Assembly (NCBI GenBank): GCA_000722615.1
Contig: JOKI01000004.1
Span: 62,001 to 126,000 of the forward strand
Source: Pseudorhizobium pelagicum
GTDB taxonomy: Bacteria > Pseudomonadota > Alphaproteobacteria > Rhizobiales > Rhizobiaceae
Length of the DNA stretch: 64,000 nt
Direction: 5' to 3'
The notes beneath the pieces were generated by a model, which worked only from the letters and a program-made list of their open reading frames with translations, was not told where the DNA came from and did no database searches. How positions within the stretch are numbered: position 1 is the stretch's first letter; every line of letters starts with the position of its first letter. The position numbers were made by a program, and so were the translations under genes. Below are positions 52,132 to 59,350 of this stretch, one piece after another.

Positions 52132-54162
52132 TTAATCCCGCCCGCGCCGCCTTCTCCTCCCGCCGGGCTCTCCGCCGTCCGCCGGCACCTTGCGCGCTGG
52201 GAGGGTGACGACGGTTGCGAGCTGAGGGAAGCTGTCGACCTTGTTCGGCAAGGCCATGGCATAGACGAAGTGCTCTTGAAACTTCGGTTCCAGAGCCGTC
52301 TCGATCTTCTCGATCCGCCTGACGGTCTCTTCGATCTCGCGGCGGTAATCGCGGTTGAGCAGGGCCATCAATGCGCCGGTTCCGGCCGCATTGCCGACCG
52401 CCTTCACTTCCGACAGGTCGCAGTCGGGGATGAGGCCGAGGACCATGGCGTACTTCGGGTCGATGAAGGAGCCGAAGGCGCCGGCGAAGCGGATGGTGTC
52501 GACGGTGTCCACGCCCTGCTTTTCCATCAGCAGCTTGATACCGGCGTAGAGCGCGGCCTTGGCGAGCTGGATGGCGCGCACGTCGTTCTGGGTCACCGTG
52601 ATCCGCTGCTCGCCGTCATGCAGCAGATAGGAGAAGGTGCGGCCACTGGCGAGGATGCGCGGGCTTCTGGCCGCCATGTCGCCATCCACGACGCCATCTT
52701 CGGAAATAATGCCGGAGAGAAACATCTCGGCGACCACCTCGATGATCGCGGAGCCGCAGATGCCGGTGATCCCGGTCTTTTCAGCCTCTTCGGCAAAGCC
52801 TTCCTCGTCGGACCAATGATCCACGCCGATCACGCGGAATTTCGGCTCCAGCGTCTGCGGGTCGATGCGCACCCGCTCGATGGCGCCGGGTGCTGCCCGC
52901 TGGCCGCAGGAGATTTCCGCGCCTTCGAAGGCTGGGCCTGTCGGGGAGGAGGCGGCGACCACGCGGTCGCGGTTGCCAAGGACGATTTCCGCATTGGTGC
53001 CAACATCCACCAGCAGCATCATCTTGTCCTGGCGGTGCGGACCTTCAGACAGCGTCGCGCCGGCGGCGTCAGCCCCGACATGGCCGGCAATGCACGGCAG
53101 CAGATAGACGCGGGCGCCGTGATTGATGGCGAGGTCGATTTCGCGCGACCAGGTGTGGACGGCGCCGGAAACGGCAAGCGCGAAGGGCGCCTGACCAAGC
53201 TCGGTCGGGTCGATGCCGAGGAAAAGGTGGTGCATGATCGGATTGGCGACGAAGACCGCGTCGAGGATGTCGTTCGGGTCGACGCCACTTTCGTGGCAGA
53301 CCTGAACCGTCAGCTCGTTGACGGCCTGGCGCACCGCCTTGGTCATGGCGTCCCGCCCATCCGGGTTCATCATCACATAGGACACCCGGCTCATCAGATC
53401 CTCGCCGAAGCGGATCTGGGGGTTGGACGTTCCGGAGGATGCGATCACCCGGCCCGAGGGCAGGGAGACGAGATGCATGGCGATCGTCGTCGAGCCGATG
53501 TCGCAGGCAATGCCGTAGGCCTCGTTGTGGAGGCCCGGCCAGAGGGCGATGAGGTTCGGACGGGCGCCTTCCAGATCGCGGTGGATGGCGGCGGTGACGC
53601 CCCAGTTGCCCTTGCGCAGAATCTTCTGGACGTCGGGCAGCAGATGCTGGGAGATCAGGATGTCTTTCCAGCCCCAGTCCTTCTCCAGCATCACGTTCAG
53701 CCGGTCGAGATCGCCGAGCGGCTTGTGCATGTCCGGCTCGTCGACCTCCACATAGCAGAGCTGAATTGCCGGATTGCGGTCGAAGAGCCGGTCGGTGGCG
53801 GCCTTGCGGATCACCTGGGCGTTGACCACCGTATCCTGCGGCACGTCGACGACGAGGTCGCCGAGGATCTGCACCGAGCACGACAGCCGTCGGCCCTCAG
53901 GGATCGTCCGCACCTCCGCATAGCGTCGTTCTCTGGCGCCAACCGGCGAGATGTGGTCGAGCGAGGAGGATATCTTGTGCTTGGCGAAATGCCCCTCCTG
54001 AACCTGGATCTGGCAGCGTCCGCAGGTGGCGCGGCCGCCGCAGACGCTCTCGACATAGACGCCAAGCGAGCGGGCGGCCTCCAGCACGGTGGTGCCCACC
54101 GGAAAGCGTCCGCGCTTGCCGGACGGCATGAAGAGGACGAGGGGATCTGCGGTCTCGGTCAT
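52132..54162 (-). CDS. ferredoxin-ASKHA corrinoid activation protein (DUF4445/RamA-like)
   Basis: 676 residues. N-terminal [2Fe-2S] ferredoxin domain with CGGRATCGRCQ (three clustered Cys) and a fourth Cys near RLSC, a linker, then an ASKHA ATPase-like domain (AYGIACDIGSTTIAMHLVSL; LLVDVGTNAEIVLGN; RFAGAFGSFIDPKYAMVLG). Such proteins use ATP to reduce inactive Co(II) corrinoid to the active Co(I) state. It is the last gene of the minus-strand corrinoid operon; the C-terminus is basic and low complexity (GGRRRRRGRD). Confidence 0.88.
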   Translation of the reverse strand: MTETADPLVLFMPSGKRGRFPVGTTVLEAARSLGVYVESVCGGRATCGRCQIQVQEGHFAKHKISSSLDHISPVGARERRYAEVRTIPEGRRLSCSVQILGDLVVDVPQDTVVNAQVIRKAATDRLFDRNPAIQLCYVEVDEPDMHKPLGDLDRLNVMLEKDWGWKDILISQHLLPDVQKILRKGNWGVTAAIHRDLEGARPNLIALWPGLHNEAYGIACDIGSTTIAMHLVSLPSGRVIASSGTSNPQIRFGEDLMSRVSYVMMNPDGRDAMTKAVRQAVNELTVQVCHESGVDPNDILDAVFVANPIMHHLFLGIDPTELGQAPFALAVSGAVHTWSREIDLAINHGARVYLLPCIAGHVGADAAGATLSEGPHRQDKMMLLVDVGTNAEIVLGNRDRVVAASSPTGPAFEGAEISCGQRAAPGAIERVRIDPQTLEPKFRVIGVDHWSDEEGFAEEAEKTGITGICGSAIIEVVAEMFLSGIISEDGVVDGDMAARSPRILASGRTFSYLLHDGEQRITVTQNDVRAIQLAKAALYAGIKLLMEKQGVDTVDTIRFAGAFGSFIDPKYAMVLGLIPDCDLSEVKAVGNAAGTGALMALLNRDYRREIEETVRRIEKIETALEPKFQEHFVYAMALPNKVDSFPQLATVVTLPARKVPADGGEPGGRRRRRGRD

Positions 54163-54255
54163 TTCTGTCTTTCATCAAGGGGCCTGTGCCCCAGGTTCTG
54201 TCTAAAACTCGCATAGGGGGCGAGTGATCGTGGTGGCACTGGGCGACATCTCTCT

Positions 54256-54374
54256 TATCCCCAGCGGGGAGAAGATGCCCGAAGGGCAGATGAGGGGGCT
54301 GGTCGAATCAGCGTTGCTTCGCCCCCCTCATCCGGCGCTTCGCGCCACCTTCTCCCCGCTGGCGAGAAGGGTAG
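54256..54374. repeat. RIME1-like palindromic intergenic element
   Basis: Two palindromic modules: one around TCCCCAGCGGGGAGAAGATG and GAGGGGGC, the other around CCCCCTCATCCGGCGCTTCG with CTTCTCCCCGCTGGCGAGAA. This is the layout of the RIME1 element of rhizobia. It lies between the methyltransferase gene and the activator gene inside the operon. Confidence 0.65.
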
Positions 54375-54390
54375 CGTCAGGCGCCGTGGT

Positions 54391-55353
54391 TCACTCCGTC
54401 GCCGCCCCCGCGCCGGCGCGCGCCGCACGACCGCCGCGACGGCCCGACGAGGCGCCGGGCGGTGTCGTGGAGGGGGTGGCACCGGCGTCCGCCGGCTTGT
54501 GGTCGCGATAGGTCATGATCCAGGTGCCGCAGTTGGGGTCGGTGCCATTCAAAACGTTTGCCGCACGCACGGCTTCCATTTCCTGCGGACGGCAGGGGTT
54601 CATGATGGCGGACGTCATGCCGGCGCCGATGACCATGGGAATGAAACCGGCGTTGATGCCGTGGCGGTGTGGCAGGCCGAAGGAGATGTTGGAGAGGCCA
54701 CAGGTGGTGTTGACCTTCAGTTCGTTGCGCAGGCGATAGAGGAGCTGGAAGACCTGGCGACCGGCATCGCCCAGGGCACCGATGGGCATGACCAGCGGGT
54801 CTACAACGATGTCATGCGGCTTGATGCCGTGGTCCATGGCGCGTTCGACGATCTTCTTGGCGACGGCAAAGCGGACGTCCGGATCCATCGAGATGCCGGT
54901 TTCGTCGTTGGAGATCGCCACGACAGGAACATCGTATTTGGCGCAGAGCGGCAGGATCGCTTCGAGCTTTTCCTCCTCGCCGGTGACGGAATTGACCAGC
55001 GGGCGGCCCTTGGCGACCTTGAGTGCGGCCTCGATGGCAGCGGTGACAGACGAATCGATCGACAGCGGAACGTCGACCAGGCCCTGGACGATCTCCAGAG
55101 TCTTCACCAGCAGGCCCGGTTCGGTTTCGTTGGGGTTGACGGAGGTGACGCCCGCGTTGACGTCGAGCATGGTGGCGCCGGCGGCGACCTGTTCCAGCGC
55201 ATCCCTGATGACGGTGTCGAAATTGCCCTCGATCATCTCGGCGGCGAGCTTCTTGCGGCCGGTCGGGTTGATCCGCTCGCCGATGACGCAGAAGGGCTGG
55301 TCGAAGCCGATGATCACTTCGCGGGTGGCGGATGCGACGATGGTGCGGGTCAT
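54391..55353 (-). CDS. methyltetrahydrofolate:corrinoid methyltransferase (pterin-binding)
   Basis: 320 residues of the AcsE/MtrH-like pterin-binding barrel: PFCVIGERINPTGRKKLAAE, AGATMLDVNAGVTS, PLSIDSSVTAAIEAAL, GRPLVNSVTG and DIVVDPLVMPIG with the folate-binding Asp/Asn. It moves the methyl between methyl-corrinoid protein and THF. The last 40 residues are Pro/Ala/Gly/Arg low complexity. The frame extends upstream, but MTRTIVASATREV at 55353 is the natural start. Confidence 0.88.
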   Translation of the reverse strand: MTRTIVASATREVIIGFDQPFCVIGERINPTGRKKLAAEMIEGNFDTVIRDALEQVAAGATMLDVNAGVTSVNPNETEPGLLVKTLEIVQGLVDVPLSIDSSVTAAIEAALKVAKGRPLVNSVTGEEEKLEAILPLCAKYDVPVVAISNDETGISMDPDVRFAVAKKIVERAMDHGIKPHDIVVDPLVMPIGALGDAGRQVFQLLYRLRNELKVNTTCGLSNISFGLPHRHGINAGFIPMVIGAGMTSAIMNPCRPQEMEAVRAANVLNGTDPNCGTWIMTYRDHKPADAGATPSTTPPGASSGRRGGRAARAGAGAATE

Positions 55354-55423
55354 GCGGGTCTCCGGGGCCTGATGGCGGTGGGTCTCTACTGGTCGAGCCC
55401 CGGCATCTGCCGAGGCCGGTTGT

Positions 55424-56515
55424 TCAGTGCGGCTTGTGTGCCGCGATGTCTGCAAGCTGCTGCTGGTGTTCTTCCTTGCCCTGGCGGATTTCCTCCAGGC
55501 GCTCGGCGACAACCGTATCGGTCGGATTGGCCTCGTGCTTCCATGGCCGGCGGCCCTTCAGCACGCCGGACTCATGGACGATCTCGGCGACATATTCCTC
55601 CTGCCGATAGGCCATCACGTGGATGCCGGCGACGCCCTCGATCTCCTTCACCTCGTTGATGATGTCGATGCAGAGCTGCTTGCCCTCCTTCTTCTGATCC
55701 TTGGCGCCCTCAAGGCGGGCGATGACGCTGTCGGGGATGTGGATCCCCGGCACGTTGGAGCGGATCCAGCGGGCGGTCTTGGCGGAGGCGAGCGGGCCGA
55801 CGCCGACGAGAATGAAGCATTTTTCGTGAAGGCCGAGGTCGCGGACCTTGGCCATGTAGTCGCGAAACATCGGCACGTCGAAGCAGTACTGGCTCTGCAC
55901 GAACTGGGCGCCGGCCTCAATCTTCTTGGCCAGCCGGTAGGGGCGAAAATCATAGGGTGGGGCGAAGGGATTGATCGCGGCGCCGAGAAAGACCTGCGGC
56001 GGCGACGTGAGCTTGCGACCGGACAGGAATTTCGCCTCGTCGCGCATGGTGCGGACCGTTTCCAGCAACGACATGCAGTCGAGGTCGAACACCGGCTTGG
56101 CACCCGGCTGGTCACCGGCCTGCACGCCGTCGCCGGTCAGGCACATGATGTTCTGTACCCCCATGGCGGAGGCGCCGAGCACGTCGCCCTGGATGGCGAT
56201 CCGGTTCCTGTCGCGGCAGGCGATCTGCATGATCGGCGCGTAGCCCATCCGTGTCAGCAGCGCGCAGATGCCGACGGAGGACATATGGCAGTTGGCGCCG
56301 GAGGCATCGACGGCGTTGATGCCATCAACCCAGCCCTCGAAGATCGCCGCACGGTCGTAGACATCCTGCGGATCGGCGCTGTCGGGTGGATTGAGCTCGG
56401 CGGTGACGGCAAACTCGCCGCGACGGAGAATGCGCTCCAGCCGGCCCCGCGATGCATGGCCGGGCAGGGGATCTAGTGGCCCTCCGAGATCTTTGGGATT
56501 GATGTCGATGCTCAT
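55424..56515 (-). CDS. methylenetetrahydrofolate reductase (MetF family)
   Basis: 363 residues of the FAD-dependent MTHFR barrel: RILRRGEFAVTAELNPPDSA at the start, GDGVQAGDQPG (flavin loop), FLGAAINPFAPPY, AGAQFVQSQYCFDVPMFRDY and ILVGVGPLASAKTARW. It lacks the short-chain MetF features and is the form found with the companion C-terminal-like protein encoded directly upstream. Its start overlaps the stop of that gene (ATGA), so the two are translated as a pair. In this operon it would oxidise methyl-THF to methylene-THF. Confidence 0.88.
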   Translation of the reverse strand: MSIDINPKDLGGPLDPLPGHASRGRLERILRRGEFAVTAELNPPDSADPQDVYDRAAIFEGWVDGINAVDASGANCHMSSVGICALLTRMGYAPIMQIACRDRNRIAIQGDVLGASAMGVQNIMCLTGDGVQAGDQPGAKPVFDLDCMSLLETVRTMRDEAKFLSGRKLTSPPQVFLGAAINPFAPPYDFRPYRLAKKIEAGAQFVQSQYCFDVPMFRDYMAKVRDLGLHEKCFILVGVGPLASAKTARWIRSNVPGIHIPDSVIARLEGAKDQKKEGKQLCIDIINEVKEIEGVAGIHVMAYRQEEYVAEIVHESGVLKGRRPWKHEANPTDTVVAERLEEIRQGKEEHQQQLADIAAHKPH

Positions 56516-57141
56516 GCCGCGGTGTCCTTGGCAATCTCGTTGCGTGCTGCAGCCTCGGCAGTGACGCGCAGCCACGACGAGGTTTCCCGCAGCGACTGGT
56601 TGACCGGCTTCTGGACGTTCAGGATCGCATCACCCTTCACCATCTGGCGCGACCCTTCCCAGGCCTTGACCCAGACGCAGGGCATGTCGGGCTCCACCTC
56701 GCAGTTGCCGTTCGCCCGGACACCGCCGCAGGGTCCGTTACGCAGCTGCTTGGGACAGTTCATCGGGCAGGACATGCCGGTGGACGACAGGATGCATTGC
56801 CCGCACATGCGGCAGTCGAAGAGCAGGCCCTTGACCCGCTTCTCGACGAAGGTGACCGGCGCCTCGGCGCGGCTGTAGCCGATCGCCTTCCACAGGGGAT
56901 GCAGCAGCAGGAAGGCGCTGGCGAAGCGGGCGTAGAACCATTCGAGCATCCGTGCATGGCGGATCGACCAGAGCCGGATCGAATAGCGGCGCTGGACCCG
57001 GCGGTTGGGCGACACGTCGCTCGGGACATAGGCGCCGGTGGCCGCCTTGCGCGCCGCGCCGGCGTTGCCGATGGCGGGCTTCGAGCCGGTGCCTGCCGCG
57101 GCTCCGGTGTTGCTGCTGGCGGCCCGGTCAATCTCAGCCAT
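56512..57141 (-). CDS. MTHFR C-terminal-domain (MetV-like) iron-sulfur/zinc protein
   Basis: 209 residues. The core has clustered Cys: FDCRMCGQCILSSTGMSCPMNCPKQLRNGPCGG, then CEVEPDMPCVWVKAWEG. This matches the MTHFR C-terminal-domain family (MetV in acetogens), which pairs with MetF and carries iron-sulfur or zinc sites for electron entry. The N-terminal 50 residues are Ala/Gly/Thr low complexity. ATGA overlap with the metF gene downstream and an 8-base overlap with the PF13769 gene upstream. Confidence 0.82.
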   Translation of the reverse strand: MAEIDRAASSNTGAAAGTGSKPAIGNAGAARKAATGAYVPSDVSPNRRVQRRYSIRLWSIRHARMLEWFYARFASAFLLLHPLWKAIGYSRAEAPVTFVEKRVKGLLFDCRMCGQCILSSTGMSCPMNCPKQLRNGPCGGVRANGNCEVEPDMPCVWVKAWEGSRQMVKGDAILNVQKPVNQSLRETSSWLRVTAEAAARNEIAKDTAA

Positions 57142-57436
57142 TCTCGCGGCCTCCGGCTTTCACCAGGGCCACCAGCCGCTCCCGATCATACGCCGCCTCG
57201 AGTTCGGCAGCTGCCTTGTCCGCCTCCGCCTCCAGCTCGTCGCTGACCGGCACCGGATCGGCCTTGCGCCAGTCCGCCAGATAGTCGTCGGTCTCGGCCG
57301 CGCCGGTGCGCATGGCGCACATGTCGATGGCCTCCGTGAAGCGCAGCGAAAGCTCCCGCTTGGCGGTCTGGCGCCCCTTCTTGATGATCACCTGCGCCGG
57401 AATATCCCGCCAGTACACGACGATGCGATCGGCCAA
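57134..57436 (-). CDS. PF13769 family protein (called virulence factor)
   Basis: 100 residues: DRIVVYWRDIPAQVIIKKGR, KRELSLRFTEAIDMCAMRTG and DDYLADWRKADPVPVSDELE, with a helical Glu/Ala-rich end. This is the family named virulence factor, whose function is unknown. I take the TTG at 57436, which follows AGGAG; a longer frame opens at 57547. The 3' end overlaps the MetV-like gene by 8 bases. The conserved link to corrinoid demethylation suggests a role there rather than in virulence. Confidence 0.72.
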   Translation of the reverse strand: MADRIVVYWRDIPAQVIIKKGRQTAKRELSLRFTEAIDMCAMRTGAAETDDYLADWRKADPVPVSDELEAEADKAAAELEAAYDRERLVALVKAGGRENG

Positions 57437-57562
57437 TGCACTCTCCTGTTTTCCAGCAGCATGCACGCGCCGACGGGGCGGGACTGCGCTTGCCACGACG
57501 TCGCACAGCGTGAAAAGCGACGCTGGCGACGATGACGGATGGTTCACGGACGGAGCCGGTCG

Positions 57563-58204
57563 CTACAGGTTCTGCAGCGAGGAGGAGAGGTCACCGTAGC
57601 CGGTGAAGCGATACTCGTAGTCGAGATCGAGATAGGCGGCTGCGCCCCTGGCCTTCTCCTGCAAGGCTTCGTCCTGCACCTGGCTGAGGTAGACGAGTTT
57701 CCGGTAATTGCCGAAGTAGGTCTCCTTCAGCTGCGGATACCTGTCGAGGCCAAGCGGCTCGATGACGAAGGCGTCGAACTGGCGCGCAAGGAAATCGGTC
57801 AGGAAGAAACTGAGGAGATCGTCGTCCGCCTGCGACTGAAAAGTGTCGTTGCCGGAGAAGAAGGAGTAGCAATGCGGTCCGGCGATGCGGGCGATGCCTT
57901 CGCGGGCGCAGAGACGGTCGATGTCGCCGCCGGTGCCGCAATCCGCATAGGCGAAGAAGATCTTCTCGATGCCCTGATTGCGTGCGTCTGCCAGCGCTTT
58001 TTCAAGACCCGGCACGATCTTCTGCGGGTAGGCATGCCAGATTGCGGGCAGGCATTGTATCTCCACATGGTGCAGGCCTTGCTGCGCACAAACCGCTAAT
58101 ATTTCCCTCGCGATGGCGCCGCACGCAATTACGTGAACTTTTTCGCGATTGGGGCGTTCCTGTGTCGGAAGGTGATTTTCTGCCTTTTTTTGATCGGAAC
58201 CCAT
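57563..58204 (-). CDS. DUF1638 protein of the corrinoid operon
   Basis: 213 residues. Conserved Cys in VIACGAIAREIL, YADCGTGGDIDRLC and AGPHCYSFFSGND, and LPAIWHAYPQKI near the N-terminus. DUF1638 proteins are also found beside methylamine and methanol corrinoid genes in methanogens. The Cys/His pattern suggests a bound metal or cobalamin-related role, but no activity is known. It is the first gene after the corrinoid protein on the minus strand and 15 bases from the divergent lipoprotein gene. Confidence 0.8.
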   Translation of the reverse strand: MGSDQKKAENHLPTQERPNREKVHVIACGAIAREILAVCAQQGLHHVEIQCLPAIWHAYPQKIVPGLEKALADARNQGIEKIFFAYADCGTGGDIDRLCAREGIARIAGPHCYSFFSGNDTFQSQADDDLLSFFLTDFLARQFDAFVIEPLGLDRYPQLKETYFGNYRKLVYLSQVQDEALQEKARGAAAYLDLDYEYRFTGYGDLSSSLQNL

Positions 58205-58218
58205 CGGAGTACTTTCTC

Positions 58219-58380
58219 ATGACGTCCAAGACAGTCACGGTTATCGCCGCTCTCTTTGTCACGGCTGCTGCTCTCAGCTCCTGCGGCAACACCATCCGCG
58301 GCGTCGGCGCAGACGCAGCCAACACTGTAGATGCGACGCAGGCTGCCGGCCGCAACGTAGACCGCGCCGCTTCGCGCTAA
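58219..58380 (+). CDS. entericidin A/B-like small lipoprotein
   Basis: 53 residues: short signal peptide with lipobox (FVTAAALSSC), then the entericidin pattern NTIRGVGADAANTVDATQAAG. Envelope lipoprotein, related to the EcnA/EcnB pair; role uncertain. It sits between the two parts of the corrinoid operon, on the opposite strand, with a good terminator right after it. Confidence 0.85.
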   Translation: MTSKTVTVIAALFVTAAALSSCGNTIRGVGADAANTVDATQAAGRNVDRAASR

Positions 58381-58394
58381 CGACAGCGAGAGAA

Positions 58395-58417
58395 AGCCGG
58401 CTGTCAGCCGGCTTTTT
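58395..58417. terminator. bidirectional terminator between the lipoprotein and corrinoid protein genes
   Basis: Arms AGCCGGCT (58395-58402) and AGCCGGCT (58406-58413) with loop GTC, T-run on the plus strand and A-run on the left for the minus strand (AGAAAGCC). It serves both convergent genes (58219 plus, 58419 minus), so the corrinoid protein gene is probably transcribed apart from DUF1638. Confidence 0.75.
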
Positions 58418-58418
58418 C

Positions 58419-59117
58419 TTATCCGACTGACAGCGAATTGTGCTTGCGGCGGATATATTCCTTGGCCGTCTCGACGGCGACCGCCGCATCGCGGCAATAG
58501 GCATCGGCTCCGACTGCCTTGCCGAACTCTTCGTTGAGCGGTGCGCCTCCGACGAGAATGACGTAATCGTCGCGGATGCCCTTTTCCTTCATCGTGTCGA
58601 TCACGACCTTCATGTAAGGCATGGTCGTGGTCAGCAGTGCGGACATTCCGAGAATATCCGGTTTCTCCCGCTCCAGAGCCTCGAGATAGTTTTCGACAGG
58701 GTTGTTGATCCCGAGGTCGATCACATCGAAGCCTGCACCCTCCATCATCATCCCGACGAGGTTCTTGCCGATGTCGTGGATGTCGCCCTTGACGGTGCCG
58801 ATGACCATCTTGCCCTGCTTGGGCGCGCCGGTGGCCGCCAGCAGTGGGCGCAGGATGTTCATGCCGGCCTTCATGGCGTTGGCCGACAGGAGCACTTCGG
58901 GGACGAACAGGATGCCGTCGCGGAAGTCGATGCCGACGATGCGCATGCCCTCGACCAGCGCCTGCGTCAGGACGTCGTAGGGGACCCAGCCGCGATCAAG
59001 CAGGATCCGGGTGGCCTCCTCAACCTCGTCCTTCAGTCCGTCATAGAGATCGTCGTGCATCTGCTGCACCAGTTCCTCGTCGGACAGTTCGGCCAGGATG
59101 ATGTCGTCTTCGGACAT
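58419..59117 (-). CDS. corrinoid (cobalamin-binding) methyl carrier protein
   Basis: 232 residues. N-terminal helical cap domain (LAELSDEELVQQMHDDLYDG; PEVLLSANAMKAGMNILRPL), then a B12-binding Rossmann domain with the signature GTVKGDIHDIGKNLVGMMME (Asp-x-His-x-x-Gly, base-off His ligand) and YVILVGGAPLNEEFG. It carries the methyl from the MttB-family enzyme to the pterin methyltransferase. I take the Met at 59117 (MSEDDIILAEL). It is divergent from the MttB-family gene with 233 bases between, so the two could share a control region. Confidence 0.92.
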   Translation of the reverse strand: MSEDDIILAELSDEELVQQMHDDLYDGLKDEVEEATRILLDRGWVPYDVLTQALVEGMRIVGIDFRDGILFVPEVLLSANAMKAGMNILRPLLAATGAPKQGKMVIGTVKGDIHDIGKNLVGMMMEGAGFDVIDLGINNPVENYLEALEREKPDILGMSALLTTTMPYMKVVIDTMKEKGIRDDYVILVGGAPLNEEFGKAVGADAYCRDAAVAVETAKEYIRRKHNSLSVG

Positions 59118-59283
59118 AATGCTTCCCATCGATTGCGGCACGAAACCCAGCGTGCTCCGCGAACATGATGAAACGCAAATGGTTTTTCGACTTCCTTGAA
59201 AACGACTTCGGATTGTTGAAAAAGCGACGGCGTGTCCGCAAGGGCGGCCCGATGTCTGTTCTGCGCAAATGCGTGGCGCAGAG

Positions 59284-59303
59284 AGGCAGGGTTCGCCCTG
59301 CCT
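59284..59303 (+). promoter_or_regulatory. perfect stem-loop in the leader of the MttB-family gene
   Basis: AGGCAGGG (59284-59291) and CCCTGCCT (59296-59303) close a TTCG loop, a very stable RNA hairpin about 50 bases before the start codon. No T-run follows. Most of the remaining divergent gap shows no recognised riboswitch. Confidence 0.45.
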
Positions 59304-59350
59304 GGCGTCCTAGCATGGGACCCAGATGATGGCAGGCACCGGCAGGTGCA

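Noticed and set aside
59118..59350. Cobalamin riboswitch before the corrinoid genes
   Set aside because: I could not find the B12-box-like conserved core in this gap or before the transporter genes.
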